From positions 41,750-105,749 of the forward strand of contig NZ_JACAQA010000009.1 in NCBI RefSeq assembly GCF_013385425.1: 64,000 nucleotides of DNA, in the 5' to 3' direction. The notes under the pieces are model-generated. The model was not told the DNA's origin. It saw nothing but the letters and a program-made list of their open reading frames with translations, and did not search any database. The translations under genes were made by a program, and so were the position numbers. Below are positions 38,181-49,716 of this stretch, one piece after another. How positions within the stretch are numbered: position 1 is the stretch's first letter; every line of letters begins with the position of its first letter. Source of the DNA: Pseudomonas gingeri. GTDB taxonomy: Bacteria > Pseudomonadota > Gammaproteobacteria > Pseudomonadales > Pseudomonadaceae.

Positions 38181-39125
38181 TCAGTTGTAGGTGATGTTGA
38201 CGGTGACGGTGCTCACCAGCGTGCCTTTGGTCAGGGTGCCGGTGGTCTTGTGGTACTCCGCGCCCATGCGCAGCACGGCCCGGTTGCCTGAAACCGCGAC
38301 GGTGCGAGTACTGTTGTTGCTTACCGTCTGGCCCGGTGTATGCAGCCATAGCGCAACACCGCGAGCCGAACCGGTGCTATTGGCAAAGAGCGCGGAGTTT
38401 CCGGGATCCGGCGTGCCGGTGAATCTGAAGGTGACGTTCGAGGCATTGCTGCAGTTGGCGGTCAGGTCGAAACTCTTGGTGCCGATCGAGATGCCGGTGA
38501 AGTTCGAGATCCGCACGGGGTCCAGTGCGATCACGCGGCTGACGTCGCCAGCGGCGAGGTCACAGGTGGCGGTGGGGGTGACGAAGCTGACGGGGTTGTT
38601 CAGTAGAACCGTGTGGATGGTGCGCCCATCCCAGCTGTTCACCATGAGGTTAGCGCCGGGGACCGTACCGTTTGATACGTTCCCTATTTTGTAGAACTGG
38701 GCCTCCATCGTCACGATGGTGTGTTCAAAGCTTGTATAGGTCAGTGAAGTCGAGCTGCTGTGGAGGGGCAGCAAGTAGGGGGTCCCCCCCCTGAGCGTCG
38801 CATAGACCCGTATGCCAATCCCTGGAACATTGGTTCGATAGACACCTCCCACACCAGGAAGCGTCACCGAATCGGCGGTTGTATATCGCCCGGTTGTTTG
38901 CTGCATGATGGGAGGGCTGCAGGTGCTGACGCCGCTGGGGTATGTACCACCAAAGGAGGCTCTTGCTATCAGGGCTCCCACTGCCAGGCTTGACGGCACG
39001 CTGATGGTGGCTGGAAAAGTCGCGCCGTTGCGCGGGTTGTTTGGGTAATAGTTGCACGCCGCTTGAGCCGCCACCGGCAGTGAAAGGATCAGCAATGCGC
39101 AAACTGACTGGAGGGGGCGTTTCAT
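38181..39125 (-). CDS. Two-domain fimbrial tip adhesin
   Basis: 314 residues from MKRPLQSVCALLILSLPVAAQA (signal peptide). N-terminal lectin-like domain of about 150 residues with its own Cys pair (AACNYYPNNPRNG and VSTCSPP), Thr/Ser/Gly-rich and unlike any receptor-binding domain I recognise. C-terminal pilin domain from about 190 (TATCDLAAGDVSRVIALDPV to VTVNITYN) that docks to the fimbria. This is the FimH/MrkD layout. The ligand is unknown. Confidence 0.8.
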   Translation of the reverse strand: MKRPLQSVCALLILSLPVAAQAACNYYPNNPRNGATFPATISVPSSLAVGALIARASFGGTYPSGVSTCSPPIMQQTTGRYTTADSVTLPGVGGVYRTNVPGIGIRVYATLRGGTPYLLPLHSSSTSLTYTSFEHTIVTMEAQFYKIGNVSNGTVPGANLMVNSWDGRTIHTVLLNNPVSFVTPTATCDLAAGDVSRVIALDPVRISNFTGISIGTKSFDLTANCSNASNVTFRFTGTPDPGNSALFANSTGSARGVALWLHTPGQTVSNNSTRTVAVSGNRAVLRMGAEYHKTTGTLTKGTLVSTVTVNITYN

Positions 39126-39199
39126 TTTCTTTCTCGCGTGAAGTAGGGGCTGGAATCTGTCGGCAGGGGCGTTTGCGGAGCAGGTATGGGCGACCATGA

Positions 39200-41800
39200 T
39201 CAAGCCCCATCCGCAGCGGTATCCGACGGACCCGACCGAGGCGTATCGGTCATGGCGGCCCGGCATTCACCATCCATCTGACGTAAACCGTTCGAGTCGG
39301 CGAGCGTGCCCAGGTCATAGGTGATCCGGCAGACGTCCGTGCTGGCCGAGCCCCACTTGACCGTCAGTTGGCCGCTATCGCGCGGTACCCGGACAAACGC
39401 CTTGCTGCTCTGCCCGACCACGCCTGTGCTGACGCCGCTTTCATCGAACACATCGGCACCGAAGGGCAACGGGCTGCCATCCTCGCGCAGGGCATTGATG
39501 ATCAAGGCCCGCCCGCTGCTGGTCTCGTACTTCATCACCACCACGGAACCGGCCCGGGGCGCGACGTTGTGCGAGGCGGACTTGAGCTCCACGTCGTGGG
39601 ACATGTCCCTGGGGTCCAGCTCGACCACGTTCTGGCGGTACGACGTGAGGTGTGGCACCACCGCGTAGCCGTTATCGTCCACCTGTGCGTTGTTGCCGCC
39701 GACCCAGGCGCCCTTGGCTCCGGGCGCGTTGACCAGGCCGAAGGTGTCGCCCAGTTCCGGGGTCAGGGTCAGGCCGTCGGCATGGGCCACCAGTCCGCCG
39801 GACAGGCCTAGCGATTGCGAGTGGTAGCCGTTGCCCTGGCTGTAACTGGTGGAGGCCTGGGCGTAGCGGCTGCGGTACTGCAGGTCGGCGTTGAAACTGT
39901 TGCCGATGCCATTGTCGGCGTGGCTGGCCGAAGCGCCGTAGTTGATCTCGTTGCGTTCGCCCCAGGTGCCGCTGAGGCCAGTGCGGATGCTGTTTTGCCG
40001 GTCGCCGTGGGTCAGCGTGCTCGACAGGTTGGGCGCACGGTTCGAGTAGCCCAGCGGCAGGCTGACAGTGAGGTCGATCTGGTTGCTGCTGCGCTCGGTC
40101 AGCAGGTCGCGGGTGCGCTGGGCACTGAGGGTGTAGTTCAGGCGTTGCCAGTTGCTGCTGTAGCCGGCGCTGAAGCTCAGGCTGCCGCCCTTGCGGTTCC
40201 AGTAGTTCTGCGACGAGCCGGTAAGGAACAGCGAACCCCGCTCCAGGCTCTGGTTGATGCTGATATCCAGGCGTTCGCGTACCCGGCTGATATTGTCCAG
40301 GTTGCCGCCGTCGCGGGCCAGTTCGCGCAGTCGCGCGGTATCCCGCGCGGTGAGGAAACCGTCGGTGGAGTAACGGAAGGCCCCGAGGGCGAAGTTGGTC
40401 CCGGTGTCGGCGAAGTTCTTGTTGTAGCGGGCCTGCAGACTCTGGCCCCGGCGCTTGCCATTCCCCGGCAGCTCGGCATGGGAGGTGGTCAGATCCAGCG
40501 AAATCGCTCCCACCGGGGTGTTGAGGGCGGTGCCGAGGATTTGCGAGTTATAGCCTTCCGAGGCCAGGGCCCCTGCATAGCCGGTCAGCAGGTTGTTGAG
40601 GCCGTACTGGAAAGTGCCCTGGCTCAGCCAGGGATTGCTGTTGACGCCGAGCTCGGCCATTTCGCCCACGCTCAACGAGTAGCGGCTGTAACCCGGTCGG
40701 AGCAGTTTCACATCGGAAGCGAAAGGCACGATGAATTGCCGCTGGCGCCCGTCAGCCTCGGTGACGGTGACTTCCAGGTCGCCGCCGTAGCCGGTGGGGA
40801 ACAGGTCATCGAGCACGAACGGCCCGGGGGCCACCGTGGTTTCGTCGAGCAGGATGCCGCGCTGGCGTACGCTGACCCGGGCGTTGGTCTCGGCCACGCC
40901 ACGGACGATGGGCGCATAGCCGGTCTGCGAGTCGGGCAGCATGCGATCGTCGGTGGCCAGGCTGGCGCCGCGCATGCGCAGGCTGTCGAACAACTCGCCG
41001 GTGGTGTAGATCTCGCCGGTCATGAATTGCGATTGCAGCCCGGGCAGTTCCCGTTGCACATAGGTGGCGCTGCTCTGGTAGCTGCTGCCGGCATCGTTGC
41101 TGCTGTAGGCGCCGTTGTGCCGCAGGTGCCAACCCTCCAGATTGAGACCGGTGTTCAGCCGCAGGGAGTTGGAGAACGATGAGCGGCCCTGGTTGTTGTT
41201 CATGAAGCCGTTGGCGTCGTAGCGGACGAACGCCGCGTTCACGCCGGTGTCCCAGTGCTCCGGACTGACATAACCGCGCGCCTTGCGTGACAGGTAGATC
41301 TGCGGGACTTGCAGGTCCAGGCGGCTTTCGCCGGCATCGAAGCGGGCGCTGGCGCCGGGTAGATAGGTACTGATATCGCCGCAGGCCGGTGTACTCGGTA
41401 ACTGCGGCGGAACGGTTTCGCCAGCGTCGGCGGCCTTTTGTGCCACCCCGTCGAGGTCGATCCCGAGCCTGATCAGCAGGGCGCGATCCAGGCACAGCTG
41501 CGCGTTTTTCTGGCCCTCGACACCGGCGAAAGTCAGTTCGTCGCGGCCGATCCAGCCGCCGTTGACGCTGATATCGGCACGATAATGTCCCGGCAGGACC
41601 ACATTGCCTTCGTTGAAGCGCGAGATGTCGATCTGCCCGCCACCTCCCGGAAAGAAGGCCGGGTTGAACTCCACCTGCTCGACCTCGTAGGCGGCCAGGA
41701 CGCTGCCGGCGGCCAGCAGCAGGAGGCTGTGAATGACGTGGGCCAGGCGGCTGCGCGCAGGGTGCGATCCGCCGGCTACAGGTTGTGTCTTCGATCTCAT
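39200..41800 (-). CDS. Outer-membrane fimbrial usher
   Basis: 866 residues from MRSKTQPVAGGSHPARS; a longer in-frame start (42,016) would run into the chaperone gene. Signal peptide to about 37. N-terminal chaperone-binding domain (VEFNPAFFPGGGGQIDISRFNEGNVVLPGHYRADISVNG), then the 24-strand barrel with plug (FVLDDLFPTGYGGDLEVTVTEADG near the plug), and C-terminal domains with a Cys pair (STDVCRITYD and MDGECRAAM). A full-length FimD/PapC family protein with no lesions seen. Confidence 0.95.
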   Translation of the reverse strand: MRSKTQPVAGGSHPARSRLAHVIHSLLLLAAGSVLAAYEVEQVEFNPAFFPGGGGQIDISRFNEGNVVLPGHYRADISVNGGWIGRDELTFAGVEGQKNAQLCLDRALLIRLGIDLDGVAQKAADAGETVPPQLPSTPACGDISTYLPGASARFDAGESRLDLQVPQIYLSRKARGYVSPEHWDTGVNAAFVRYDANGFMNNNQGRSSFSNSLRLNTGLNLEGWHLRHNGAYSSNDAGSSYQSSATYVQRELPGLQSQFMTGEIYTTGELFDSLRMRGASLATDDRMLPDSQTGYAPIVRGVAETNARVSVRQRGILLDETTVAPGPFVLDDLFPTGYGGDLEVTVTEADGRQRQFIVPFASDVKLLRPGYSRYSLSVGEMAELGVNSNPWLSQGTFQYGLNNLLTGYAGALASEGYNSQILGTALNTPVGAISLDLTTSHAELPGNGKRRGQSLQARYNKNFADTGTNFALGAFRYSTDGFLTARDTARLRELARDGGNLDNISRVRERLDISINQSLERGSLFLTGSSQNYWNRKGGSLSFSAGYSSNWQRLNYTLSAQRTRDLLTERSSNQIDLTVSLPLGYSNRAPNLSSTLTHGDRQNSIRTGLSGTWGERNEINYGASASHADNGIGNSFNADLQYRSRYAQASTSYSQGNGYHSQSLGLSGGLVAHADGLTLTPELGDTFGLVNAPGAKGAWVGGNNAQVDDNGYAVVPHLTSYRQNVVELDPRDMSHDVELKSASHNVAPRAGSVVVMKYETSSGRALIINALREDGSPLPFGADVFDESGVSTGVVGQSSKAFVRVPRDSGQLTVKWGSASTDVCRITYDLGTLADSNGLRQMDGECRAAMTDTPRSGPSDTAADGA

Positions 41801-41936
41801 CACTAACGTTCCAAACCTTGTGTATTGCCGGATTCGGGCAAGCCGTTCCCTGCCGTCGCGCGTTGTGGATCGCGACGGGGCCGGAGGTGTCGTTACGGGT
41901 GGGCGTTCGAGGGACGCCGGTTTTGGATTCAGCCCG

Positions 41937-42722
41937 TCAAAGCATGACCTGGGCCTTGTGCGTGTGGCGGGCGCCGTAGTCGTCGATGACCTGGAATTCG
42001 ACCTGGGCGCCGGCACTCGGCGTCGACTTCAGGCTGGGCAGGGGGAAACGGTTGCTGGCCTGCGGATTGACCATGTTCGCGACTGCCGTCTCACCGACCG
42101 GCTTGGCATGGCGTTGGCCCGCCGCCAGCAGCTCCACCGAATCGAAGTTCAGGTGGTAGGGCGTCGGGTTATGCACTTCCAGGACCGGCCCCTGTTCGGT
42201 TTTCACCAGCGTCCAGCGCAGTTTTTCGGTGGCCTGTACCGCCTCGTACGGCAGGCCCTGCGGTCGAAAGAACAGCTTGATGCGGGTCTTGAACGCCAGT
42301 TGCAGCTGGTTGCTCTGCTCCGAATCTGGGGCCTTGGGCGGGACTTCCAGCATGTTCAGCCAGAACAGGCTCTCGCGATCCTTGGGCAGCGGTTCACCGG
42401 TGTAGGTCAGGCGCACGACCTGCTGCTTGTCCGGCTCCATCCGAAAGATCGGTGGCGTGGCGACAAACGGAACCTTGGCCCGTTCCGGCGTCACCTCCTC
42501 GTCGCCGCTGTCCAGCCAGACCTGTACCAGCGCCGGTTTCTGGTTCTTGTTCTCGAACCTTATGCTCATCTCCTTCTGGTTCGCCGGATACACCACGCGG
42601 GTGCCGGTGATAACGACGCTGGCCTGCACCGTGAAGCAGGTGATCAACGTCAGGGTCGCCAGGGCGAGCCGGGCGGCGAGGCGAGTGAAACGGGCGGTGT
42701 GCTGGGATCTGAGGGTGTTCAT
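41937..42722 (-). CDS. Periplasmic fimbrial chaperone 1
   Basis: 261 residues from MNTLRSQHTARF. Signal peptide ends near QAS. PapD-like: GTRVVYPANQKEMSIRFENKNQKPALVQVWLD includes the first-strand Arg, RESLFWLNMLEVPP is the chaperone family signature, and FKTRIKLFFRPQGLPY carries the subunit-anchoring Lys/Arg strand. It lies 136 bp upstream of the usher gene and 19 bp downstream of chaperone 2. Confidence 0.93.
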   Translation of the reverse strand: MNTLRSQHTARFTRLAARLALATLTLITCFTVQASVVITGTRVVYPANQKEMSIRFENKNQKPALVQVWLDSGDEEVTPERAKVPFVATPPIFRMEPDKQQVVRLTYTGEPLPKDRESLFWLNMLEVPPKAPDSEQSNQLQLAFKTRIKLFFRPQGLPYEAVQATEKLRWTLVKTEQGPVLEVHNPTPYHLNFDSVELLAAGQRHAKPVGETAVANMVNPQASNRFPLPSLKSTPSAGAQVEFQVIDDYGARHTHKAQVML

Positions 42723-42741
42723 GGGCAATCGTCGGTCCGGT

Positions 42742-43512
42742 TCAAGAGGGGATGTCGGCGGTATGGCTGACCCGTGCGCCGAAATCGCTGATGGCGCTGA
42801 ACTCGACCTTCAGTGCTCCCGGGGGCGGGGTCCGCAGGGCGGGCAGGGCGAAGCGCTTGATATCGCCGGCCGGCAGCAACAGGCTGTCGTTGGCCTCCTT
42901 GTTCGGGGCTTTCGGATAACGTTCGTTGCCACCTTTGCCCACCAGTTCGACCGAGCCCAGGGAGACGTGATAAGGCGTCGGGTTGACGACTTCCAGGGCG
43001 TGACCGCCTTCGTGGCGCACCAGCTTCCAGCTCAGCTTCGGTGCAGCGGCGGCCTTCGAATAGGGCAGCCCCTCGGGGCGGAAGAACACTCGCAGACGGG
43101 AGCGAAACGACAGCTCCAGCAGGTTCTTGTCCTTGGCGTCGGCTGCGGTCGGCTGCACTTCCAGCACATTCAGCCAGAACAGGCTTTCGCGGTCCGTGGG
43201 CAACGGCTCGCCGGTATAACGCAGGCGCGGGGCCTGCTGCTTTTTCGGTTCGATGCGCAGCATCGGCGGTAGCGCGGTGAAGGGCGCCTTCGCGGTTGCG
43301 GGTGTCGCACGTTTGTCGCCGTCGTCGAGCCAGAGCTGGACCAGGGCGGGGCGTTCGCCCTTGTTCTCCAGTCGGACCACGACTTCCTGTTGTTCGGCGG
43401 GATAGATCACGCGCGCGCCATGGATGATCACGGCGGCAAACGAGGACGTAGCGTGCAGCGATGCCGTCAGAAGGGCACAGATGACCATGCCCGAACGAGT
43501 CAGGTTGTTCAT
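42742..43512 (-). CDS. Periplasmic fimbrial chaperone 2
   Basis: 256 residues from MNNLTRSGMVICALL; the 17-residue in-frame extension upstream is unlikely. Same PapD-like pattern as the neighbouring chaperone (GARVIYPAEQQEVVVRLENKGERPALVQLWLDDG, RESLFWLNVLEVQP, FRSRLRVFFRPEGLPY) at clearly diverged sequence. Two chaperones in one cluster suggest that one serves the major pilin and the other the adhesin or minor subunits; which is which is not evident, though adjacency favours this one for the major pilin. Confidence 0.92.
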   Translation of the reverse strand: MNNLTRSGMVICALLTASLHATSSFAAVIIHGARVIYPAEQQEVVVRLENKGERPALVQLWLDDGDKRATPATAKAPFTALPPMLRIEPKKQQAPRLRYTGEPLPTDRESLFWLNVLEVQPTAADAKDKNLLELSFRSRLRVFFRPEGLPYSKAAAAPKLSWKLVRHEGGHALEVVNPTPYHVSLGSVELVGKGGNERYPKAPNKEANDSLLLPAGDIKRFALPALRTPPPGALKVEFSAISDFGARVSHTADIPS

Positions 43513-43573
43513 TGGCGAAGCTCTCGTGTTGAAGGCTGGACCCACGACAGGGCGCAGGTCCATTGGATGATGC

Positions 43574-44137
43574 TTAGTCGGCGTACTCGACCATGAAGCC
43601 GACCCGGGTGGCGACCTCGCCTTCGCCCGCGGCGCCGGTGGCGTAGTACTGGGCGGCCAGGGGAATGAGTGCCTGGTTGTTGGCGATGACCACGCCTTCG
43701 GATTTTTCGCTGTAGACGTGGATCGGTGTGCCGTCGCGCTTGGTCACCTCGACCTGGACGTTGCTGGCGGCGTTCGCGGTTGCATCGATGTTCAGGCGGC
43801 CGGTGGCGACATCGATCGCCGGGCTGCTCGGATCGAATGCGACCATGGCGGTGCGGCCGTTGGTGCAGGCCGTTTCGCCTGGAGCGCCCACGCGAATCGT
43901 GAAGCCGGTGAGGTTCCGACGATCGCCGGCGTTTGTCAGGAGAGAGGCGGGCACACCACCCAGGTCGACGTTCTTGACCACGGTACCGCCGCCTGGCGCT
44001 TCGCCTTCAATGGTGCAGGTCACGTCGGTCACCAAGCCGTTGAAGTTGATGATGCCGTCGTTGGCTGCGGAAGCCGGCAGGGCGATCAGGGCGGCGAGCG
44101 CAAGGGAAACGGCGGCAGAGACTTGAGAGATTTTCAT
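43574..44137 (-). CDS. Major fimbrial subunit
   Basis: 187 residues from MKISQVSAAVSLALAALIALPASA (signal peptide). Mature pilin begins ANDGIINFNGLVTDVTCTIEGEAPGGGTVV, with Cys pairs VTCTIE and ETACTNGRT, and ends EVATRVGFMVEYAD, the donor-strand-like C-terminus. First gene of the seven-gene cluster running to 36,990, and divergent from the response regulator. Upstream region 44,138-44,404 holds an inverted repeat that could be its operator. Confidence 0.9.
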   Translation of the reverse strand: MKISQVSAAVSLALAALIALPASAANDGIINFNGLVTDVTCTIEGEAPGGGTVVKNVDLGGVPASLLTNAGDRRNLTGFTIRVGAPGETACTNGRTAMVAFDPSSPAIDVATGRLNIDATANAASNVQVEVTKRDGTPIHVYSEKSEGVVIANNQALIPLAAQYYATGAAGEGEVATRVGFMVEYAD

Positions 44138-44248
44138 CGGATTACCTTGAATGGTTTCAGTTGATGTCTCTTCCGATAGGCTGGCAGGGAAGGTACTAGC
44201 CTGTCGGATGAGGGTTATCACTCTCGTGCAAACCAAACTTCCGACATA

Positions 44249-44262
44249 TCGAGATAACTCGA
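44249..44262. promoter_or_regulatory. Inverted repeat between the major pilin and response regulator genes
   Basis: TCGAG-ATAA-CTCGA is a perfect 5+5 inverted repeat 112 bp upstream of the pilin start and 143 bp upstream of the regulator start. A partial copy, TTTCTCGAAT, follows at 44,281. It is a candidate site for the LuxR-type regulator encoded next to it. Confidence 0.4.
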
Positions 44263-44300
44263 ACCTGGGCAGTTTCGTGATTTCTCGAATGGTTTGTCGT

Positions 44301-44328
44301 TTGTGCTCCCGGTGCTGGCTGCTATAAG
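44301..44328 (+). promoter_or_regulatory. Possible promoter of the response regulator gene
   Basis: TTGTGC (44,301-44,306) and TATAAG (44,323-44,328) with a 16-bp spacer, 76 bp before the start codon at 44,405. Moderate match only. Confidence 0.35.
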
Positions 44329-44404
44329 TCTGAAAGTTCTGTAGGTCTTAGCCGGGCCCCTCCCGTTGCCGGCCTGGCTTTCATCGTTCAGGAGGTTTGA
44401 TCCC

Positions 44405-45106
44405 ATGAGTTACGTAGTTCCTGGTCCCCGCACCGTCATGCTGCTGGACGACCATGAGGTGATTAGGGTTGGCACGGCCTTGTGGTTATCCAAGGAGTCC
44501 GATCTCGAGATCATCGGTTCCTTTTCCACGAGTGGGGAACTGTTCGCCGCGCTGGCCCAGCGACGGCCCGATGTCGTGGTCGTCGATTTCATGCTCGGGC
44601 CGCTGGAGATCGATGGCGTCAACCTGATCCGCGCGCTGCGGGTGCGTTATCCCGAGTGCCGGACCCTGGTGCTGTCGGCGCAATACACGCCGGCGACCGT
44701 GTCGCTGGCGCTGCAGGCGGGAAGCTGGGGCTTCTTCGGCAAGTCCCAGCGCCTGGACGAACTGGCGGCCGCCATCCGTACCGTGGCCCGCGGCAAGATC
44801 TACCTGCACCCGGCCATGGCCCGGGAGGTGGGGGTGTCGGAGGCGGCGTTGTGCAAGGTGTCGGTCGCCGCCGAGCGCACGTGCGGCTGTGCGCACGATG
44901 AGATTCTTTCGCCGCGGGAGCGGGAAGTGTTGCGCTGCTTCCTGGATGGCATGTCGGTGAACGGGATTGCCGCCAAGTTCTCCCGCAGCGCCAATACCAT
45001 CAGCACGCAGAAACAGTCGGCCTACCGCAAGCTGGGGATCAAGACCGACAGCGAACTGTTCAAGTTATCCGGTTCGCTGCGGGACTCGAGCGCGATAGGC
45101 CTCTGA
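44405..45106 (+). CDS. Orphan LuxR-type response regulator (RcsB/BvgA-like)
   Basis: 233 residues from MSYVVPGPRTVMLLDDHEV behind AGGAGG. Receiver domain about 10-125 with acidic pocket Asp15/Asp16 and phospho-acceptor Asp61 (VVVVDFMLG), and a LuxR HTH at about 175-230 (LSPREREVLRCFLDGMSVNGIAAKFSRSANTISTQKQSAYRKLGI). No histidine kinase gene is nearby. Divergent position makes the fimbrial operon the obvious target, as for other fimbria-linked regulators. The QKQSAYRKLG recognition helix resembles RcsB. Confidence 0.9.
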   Translation: MSYVVPGPRTVMLLDDHEVIRVGTALWLSKESDLEIIGSFSTSGELFAALAQRRPDVVVVDFMLGPLEIDGVNLIRALRVRYPECRTLVLSAQYTPATVSLALQAGSWGFFGKSQRLDELAAAIRTVARGKIYLHPAMAREVGVSEAALCKVSVAAERTCGCAHDEILSPREREVLRCFLDGMSVNGIAAKFSRSANTISTQKQSAYRKLGIKTDSELFKLSGSLRDSSAIGL

Positions 45107-45120
45107 TATCCGGGCTCGGC

Positions 45121-47755
<2,635 letters not shown>

Positions 47756-47915
47756 GACGGAGTCAGGAGTCTGTTGCGAAAAGGGCGGGCATTTTAACAG
47801 GCTGGAGGGATTCTGCCGCGACTCTCCGACACTGTGACGTGCCGCGCTATCTAAATTTGCCGGTTTTGTTACTTTCACGCAGGATGCGCGGCGGAATTAC
47901 AGCTATTGTTCACCT

Positions 47916-47928
47916 TTGTGTTACACAA
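47916..47928. promoter_or_regulatory. Palindrome between rep and the GGDEF-EAL gene
   Basis: TTGTGT-T-ACACAA, a perfect 6+6 inverted repeat around one base, lies 94 bp upstream of the GGDEF-EAL start and 160 bp upstream of rep. Its symmetry suggests a dimeric regulator site. No regulator can be named. Confidence 0.35.
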
Positions 47929-48021
47929 CGAAGCACTTGATAATCACTCGTATTTAAAGTCGCCCCGAAGCGTGTCGCAATGTTGATCGTCAACGTTATT
48001 TGCAGAGTCTAGGGAGTCAGC

Positions 48022-49692
48022 TTGTCTACGCCTGTGGAACCCTTGCGTTTGCTGCTACTGGCCGATGAGCCGGAGTGGGCTGCCTTGTTGCGCGAGTGTC
48101 TGGCTCCGTTGGGAGATTCGGCCGTGCTGATCCATGCGCCATCCTGGGAGGTGGTCAGCCGCCTGTTTGAGGCAGACCGCACGGCGCTGTTGTTGACGGT
48201 GCCGAACCTGCAGCCGGCGCCGGGACGCTGCCACCTGCCGACCATCCTGTTGCTGGACGAAGAACCCTTGATCGCGCCGTTGGGCGTCAGTGACTGGCTG
48301 GTTCGCCAGGGCCTCGATGCGCCGACCTTGCGCCGCTGCCTGCGCCATGTGCGGGAACGGGGCGTGCTGGAAAACACCTTGCAACGCCTGGCCGAGCAGG
48401 ATCCGCTGACCGGTATCGCCAATCGCCAGGGGTTCCAGACCCTGCTGGCGGCGCGGTTGGCCGAGAACGAAGGGCGCGGCCTGGCCCTCGGGCACCTGGA
48501 CCTGGACAATTTCCGCCATGCCAACGACGCCCTGGGTCACCAGGCCGGCGACCGGCTGATCCTGCAGGTGGTCGCGCGGCTCAAGAGCCAGCTCGAGGCC
48601 GGTGACCAGCTGGCGCGCCTGGGCAGCGATGAATTCGCCCTGCTGATCGACACCCGTCGCGCGCCCCAACGGGCCGAGAGGGTGGCCGAACGGATTGTCG
48701 AGGCCATGGCCGAACCTTACTGGGTCGACGGCGAGAGCCTGCTGATCGGTTGCAGCCTGGGCATCGCCCATACCCGTGCCAACGCCGGGGCCGACCCGTT
48801 GATGTGGCATGCGCATATCGCCATGCAGCAGGCCAAGAGCACCCAGGGCTGCACCTTTCATATCTTCAATGAGCGGATCAATCGCAACGCCCGCAGCCTC
48901 GCCGACTTGGAAAGCGAACTGCGCCGGGCCCTGCGCCGCGATGAACTGGAATTGCACTACCAGCCGCGCCTCGATCTGGGCAGCGGCAAGATCGTTGGGC
49001 TCGAAGCCCTGGTACGCTGGCGCCATGGCGAGCGCGGGTTGTTGCCGCCCAGCGAGTTCGTGCCCCTGGCCGAACAAAGCGGCCTGATCGTGCCGTTGGG
49101 CTACTGGGTGATTTCCCGGGCGCTGCGGGATATGCAGGCCCTGCGCGAGCGCGGCCTGGCGCCGTTGCACATGGCGGTCAACCTGTCGTTCCGGCAGTTC
49201 CAGGACAGCCAGTTGCTGCCGACCTTGAGCCGGCTGATTAACGAGCGCGGTGTCGAGGCGCAATGGCTGGAATTTGAACTCACCGAAACCGCGGTGATGC
49301 GCCGCAGCGACCTGGTCAAGCAGACCATGGATGCCCTGAGGCGGCTGGGGGTGCGTTTTTCCCTGGACGACTTCGGCACCGGGTTCTCCTCCTTCGTGCA
49401 CCTCAACAGCCTGCCGATTGCCTTGCTCAAGGTGGACATGAGTTTTGTCGGCGGCATGGAGCAGCGCGAAGAAAACCGCAAGTTGGTGCATGCCATGGTC
49501 AACCTGGCCCACAACCTTCATCTGGAAGTGGTGGCCGAAGGGGTGGAAACGCCAGGGCAACTGGCTTTGCTGCGTGAGTTCGGTTGCGACCAGGTCCAGG
49601 GTTACCTGATCAGCAAGCCGTTGCCGCTGGCTGAACTGGTGGAATACCTGATCTTTGACGCCGCTCAGCCGGCGGTGCAGGAAGTGGTTTGA
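48022..49692 (+). CDS. proE: Cyclic-di-GMP phosphodiesterase with degenerate GGDEF domain, ProE-like
   Basis: 556 residues, TTG start 5 nt after AGGGAG. N-terminal receiver-like region (about 8-115) lacking a clear phospho-acceptor pocket; GGDEF domain (about 125-285) whose signature reads LGSDEF, so cyclase activity is doubtful; EAL domain (about 300-550) with EALVRW, ELTETAVMRR, DDFGTGFSSF and AEGVET intact. It should therefore hydrolyse c-di-GMP. Same place as P. aeruginosa PA5295 (ProE), between rep and a MATE pump. Acts against biofilm/exopolysaccharide in that species. Confidence 0.88.
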   Translation: MSTPVEPLRLLLLADEPEWAALLRECLAPLGDSAVLIHAPSWEVVSRLFEADRTALLLTVPNLQPAPGRCHLPTILLLDEEPLIAPLGVSDWLVRQGLDAPTLRRCLRHVRERGVLENTLQRLAEQDPLTGIANRQGFQTLLAARLAENEGRGLALGHLDLDNFRHANDALGHQAGDRLILQVVARLKSQLEAGDQLARLGSDEFALLIDTRRAPQRAERVAERIVEAMAEPYWVDGESLLIGCSLGIAHTRANAGADPLMWHAHIAMQQAKSTQGCTFHIFNERINRNARSLADLESELRRALRRDELELHYQPRLDLGSGKIVGLEALVRWRHGERGLLPPSEFVPLAEQSGLIVPLGYWVISRALRDMQALRERGLAPLHMAVNLSFRQFQDSQLLPTLSRLINERGVEAQWLEFELTETAVMRRSDLVKQTMDALRRLGVRFSLDDFGTGFSSFVHLNSLPIALLKVDMSFVGGMEQREENRKLVHAMVNLAHNLHLEVVAEGVETPGQLALLREFGCDQVQGYLISKPLPLAELVEYLIFDAAQPAVQEVV

Positions 49693-49716
49693 CGCCGCTG
49701 GAGGCAGCCTGTCGAC

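Noticed and set aside
48022..49692. Active diguanylate cyclase
   Set aside because: The GGDEF signature is GSDEF and the EAL half is fully conserved, so phosphodiesterase activity is the supported call.
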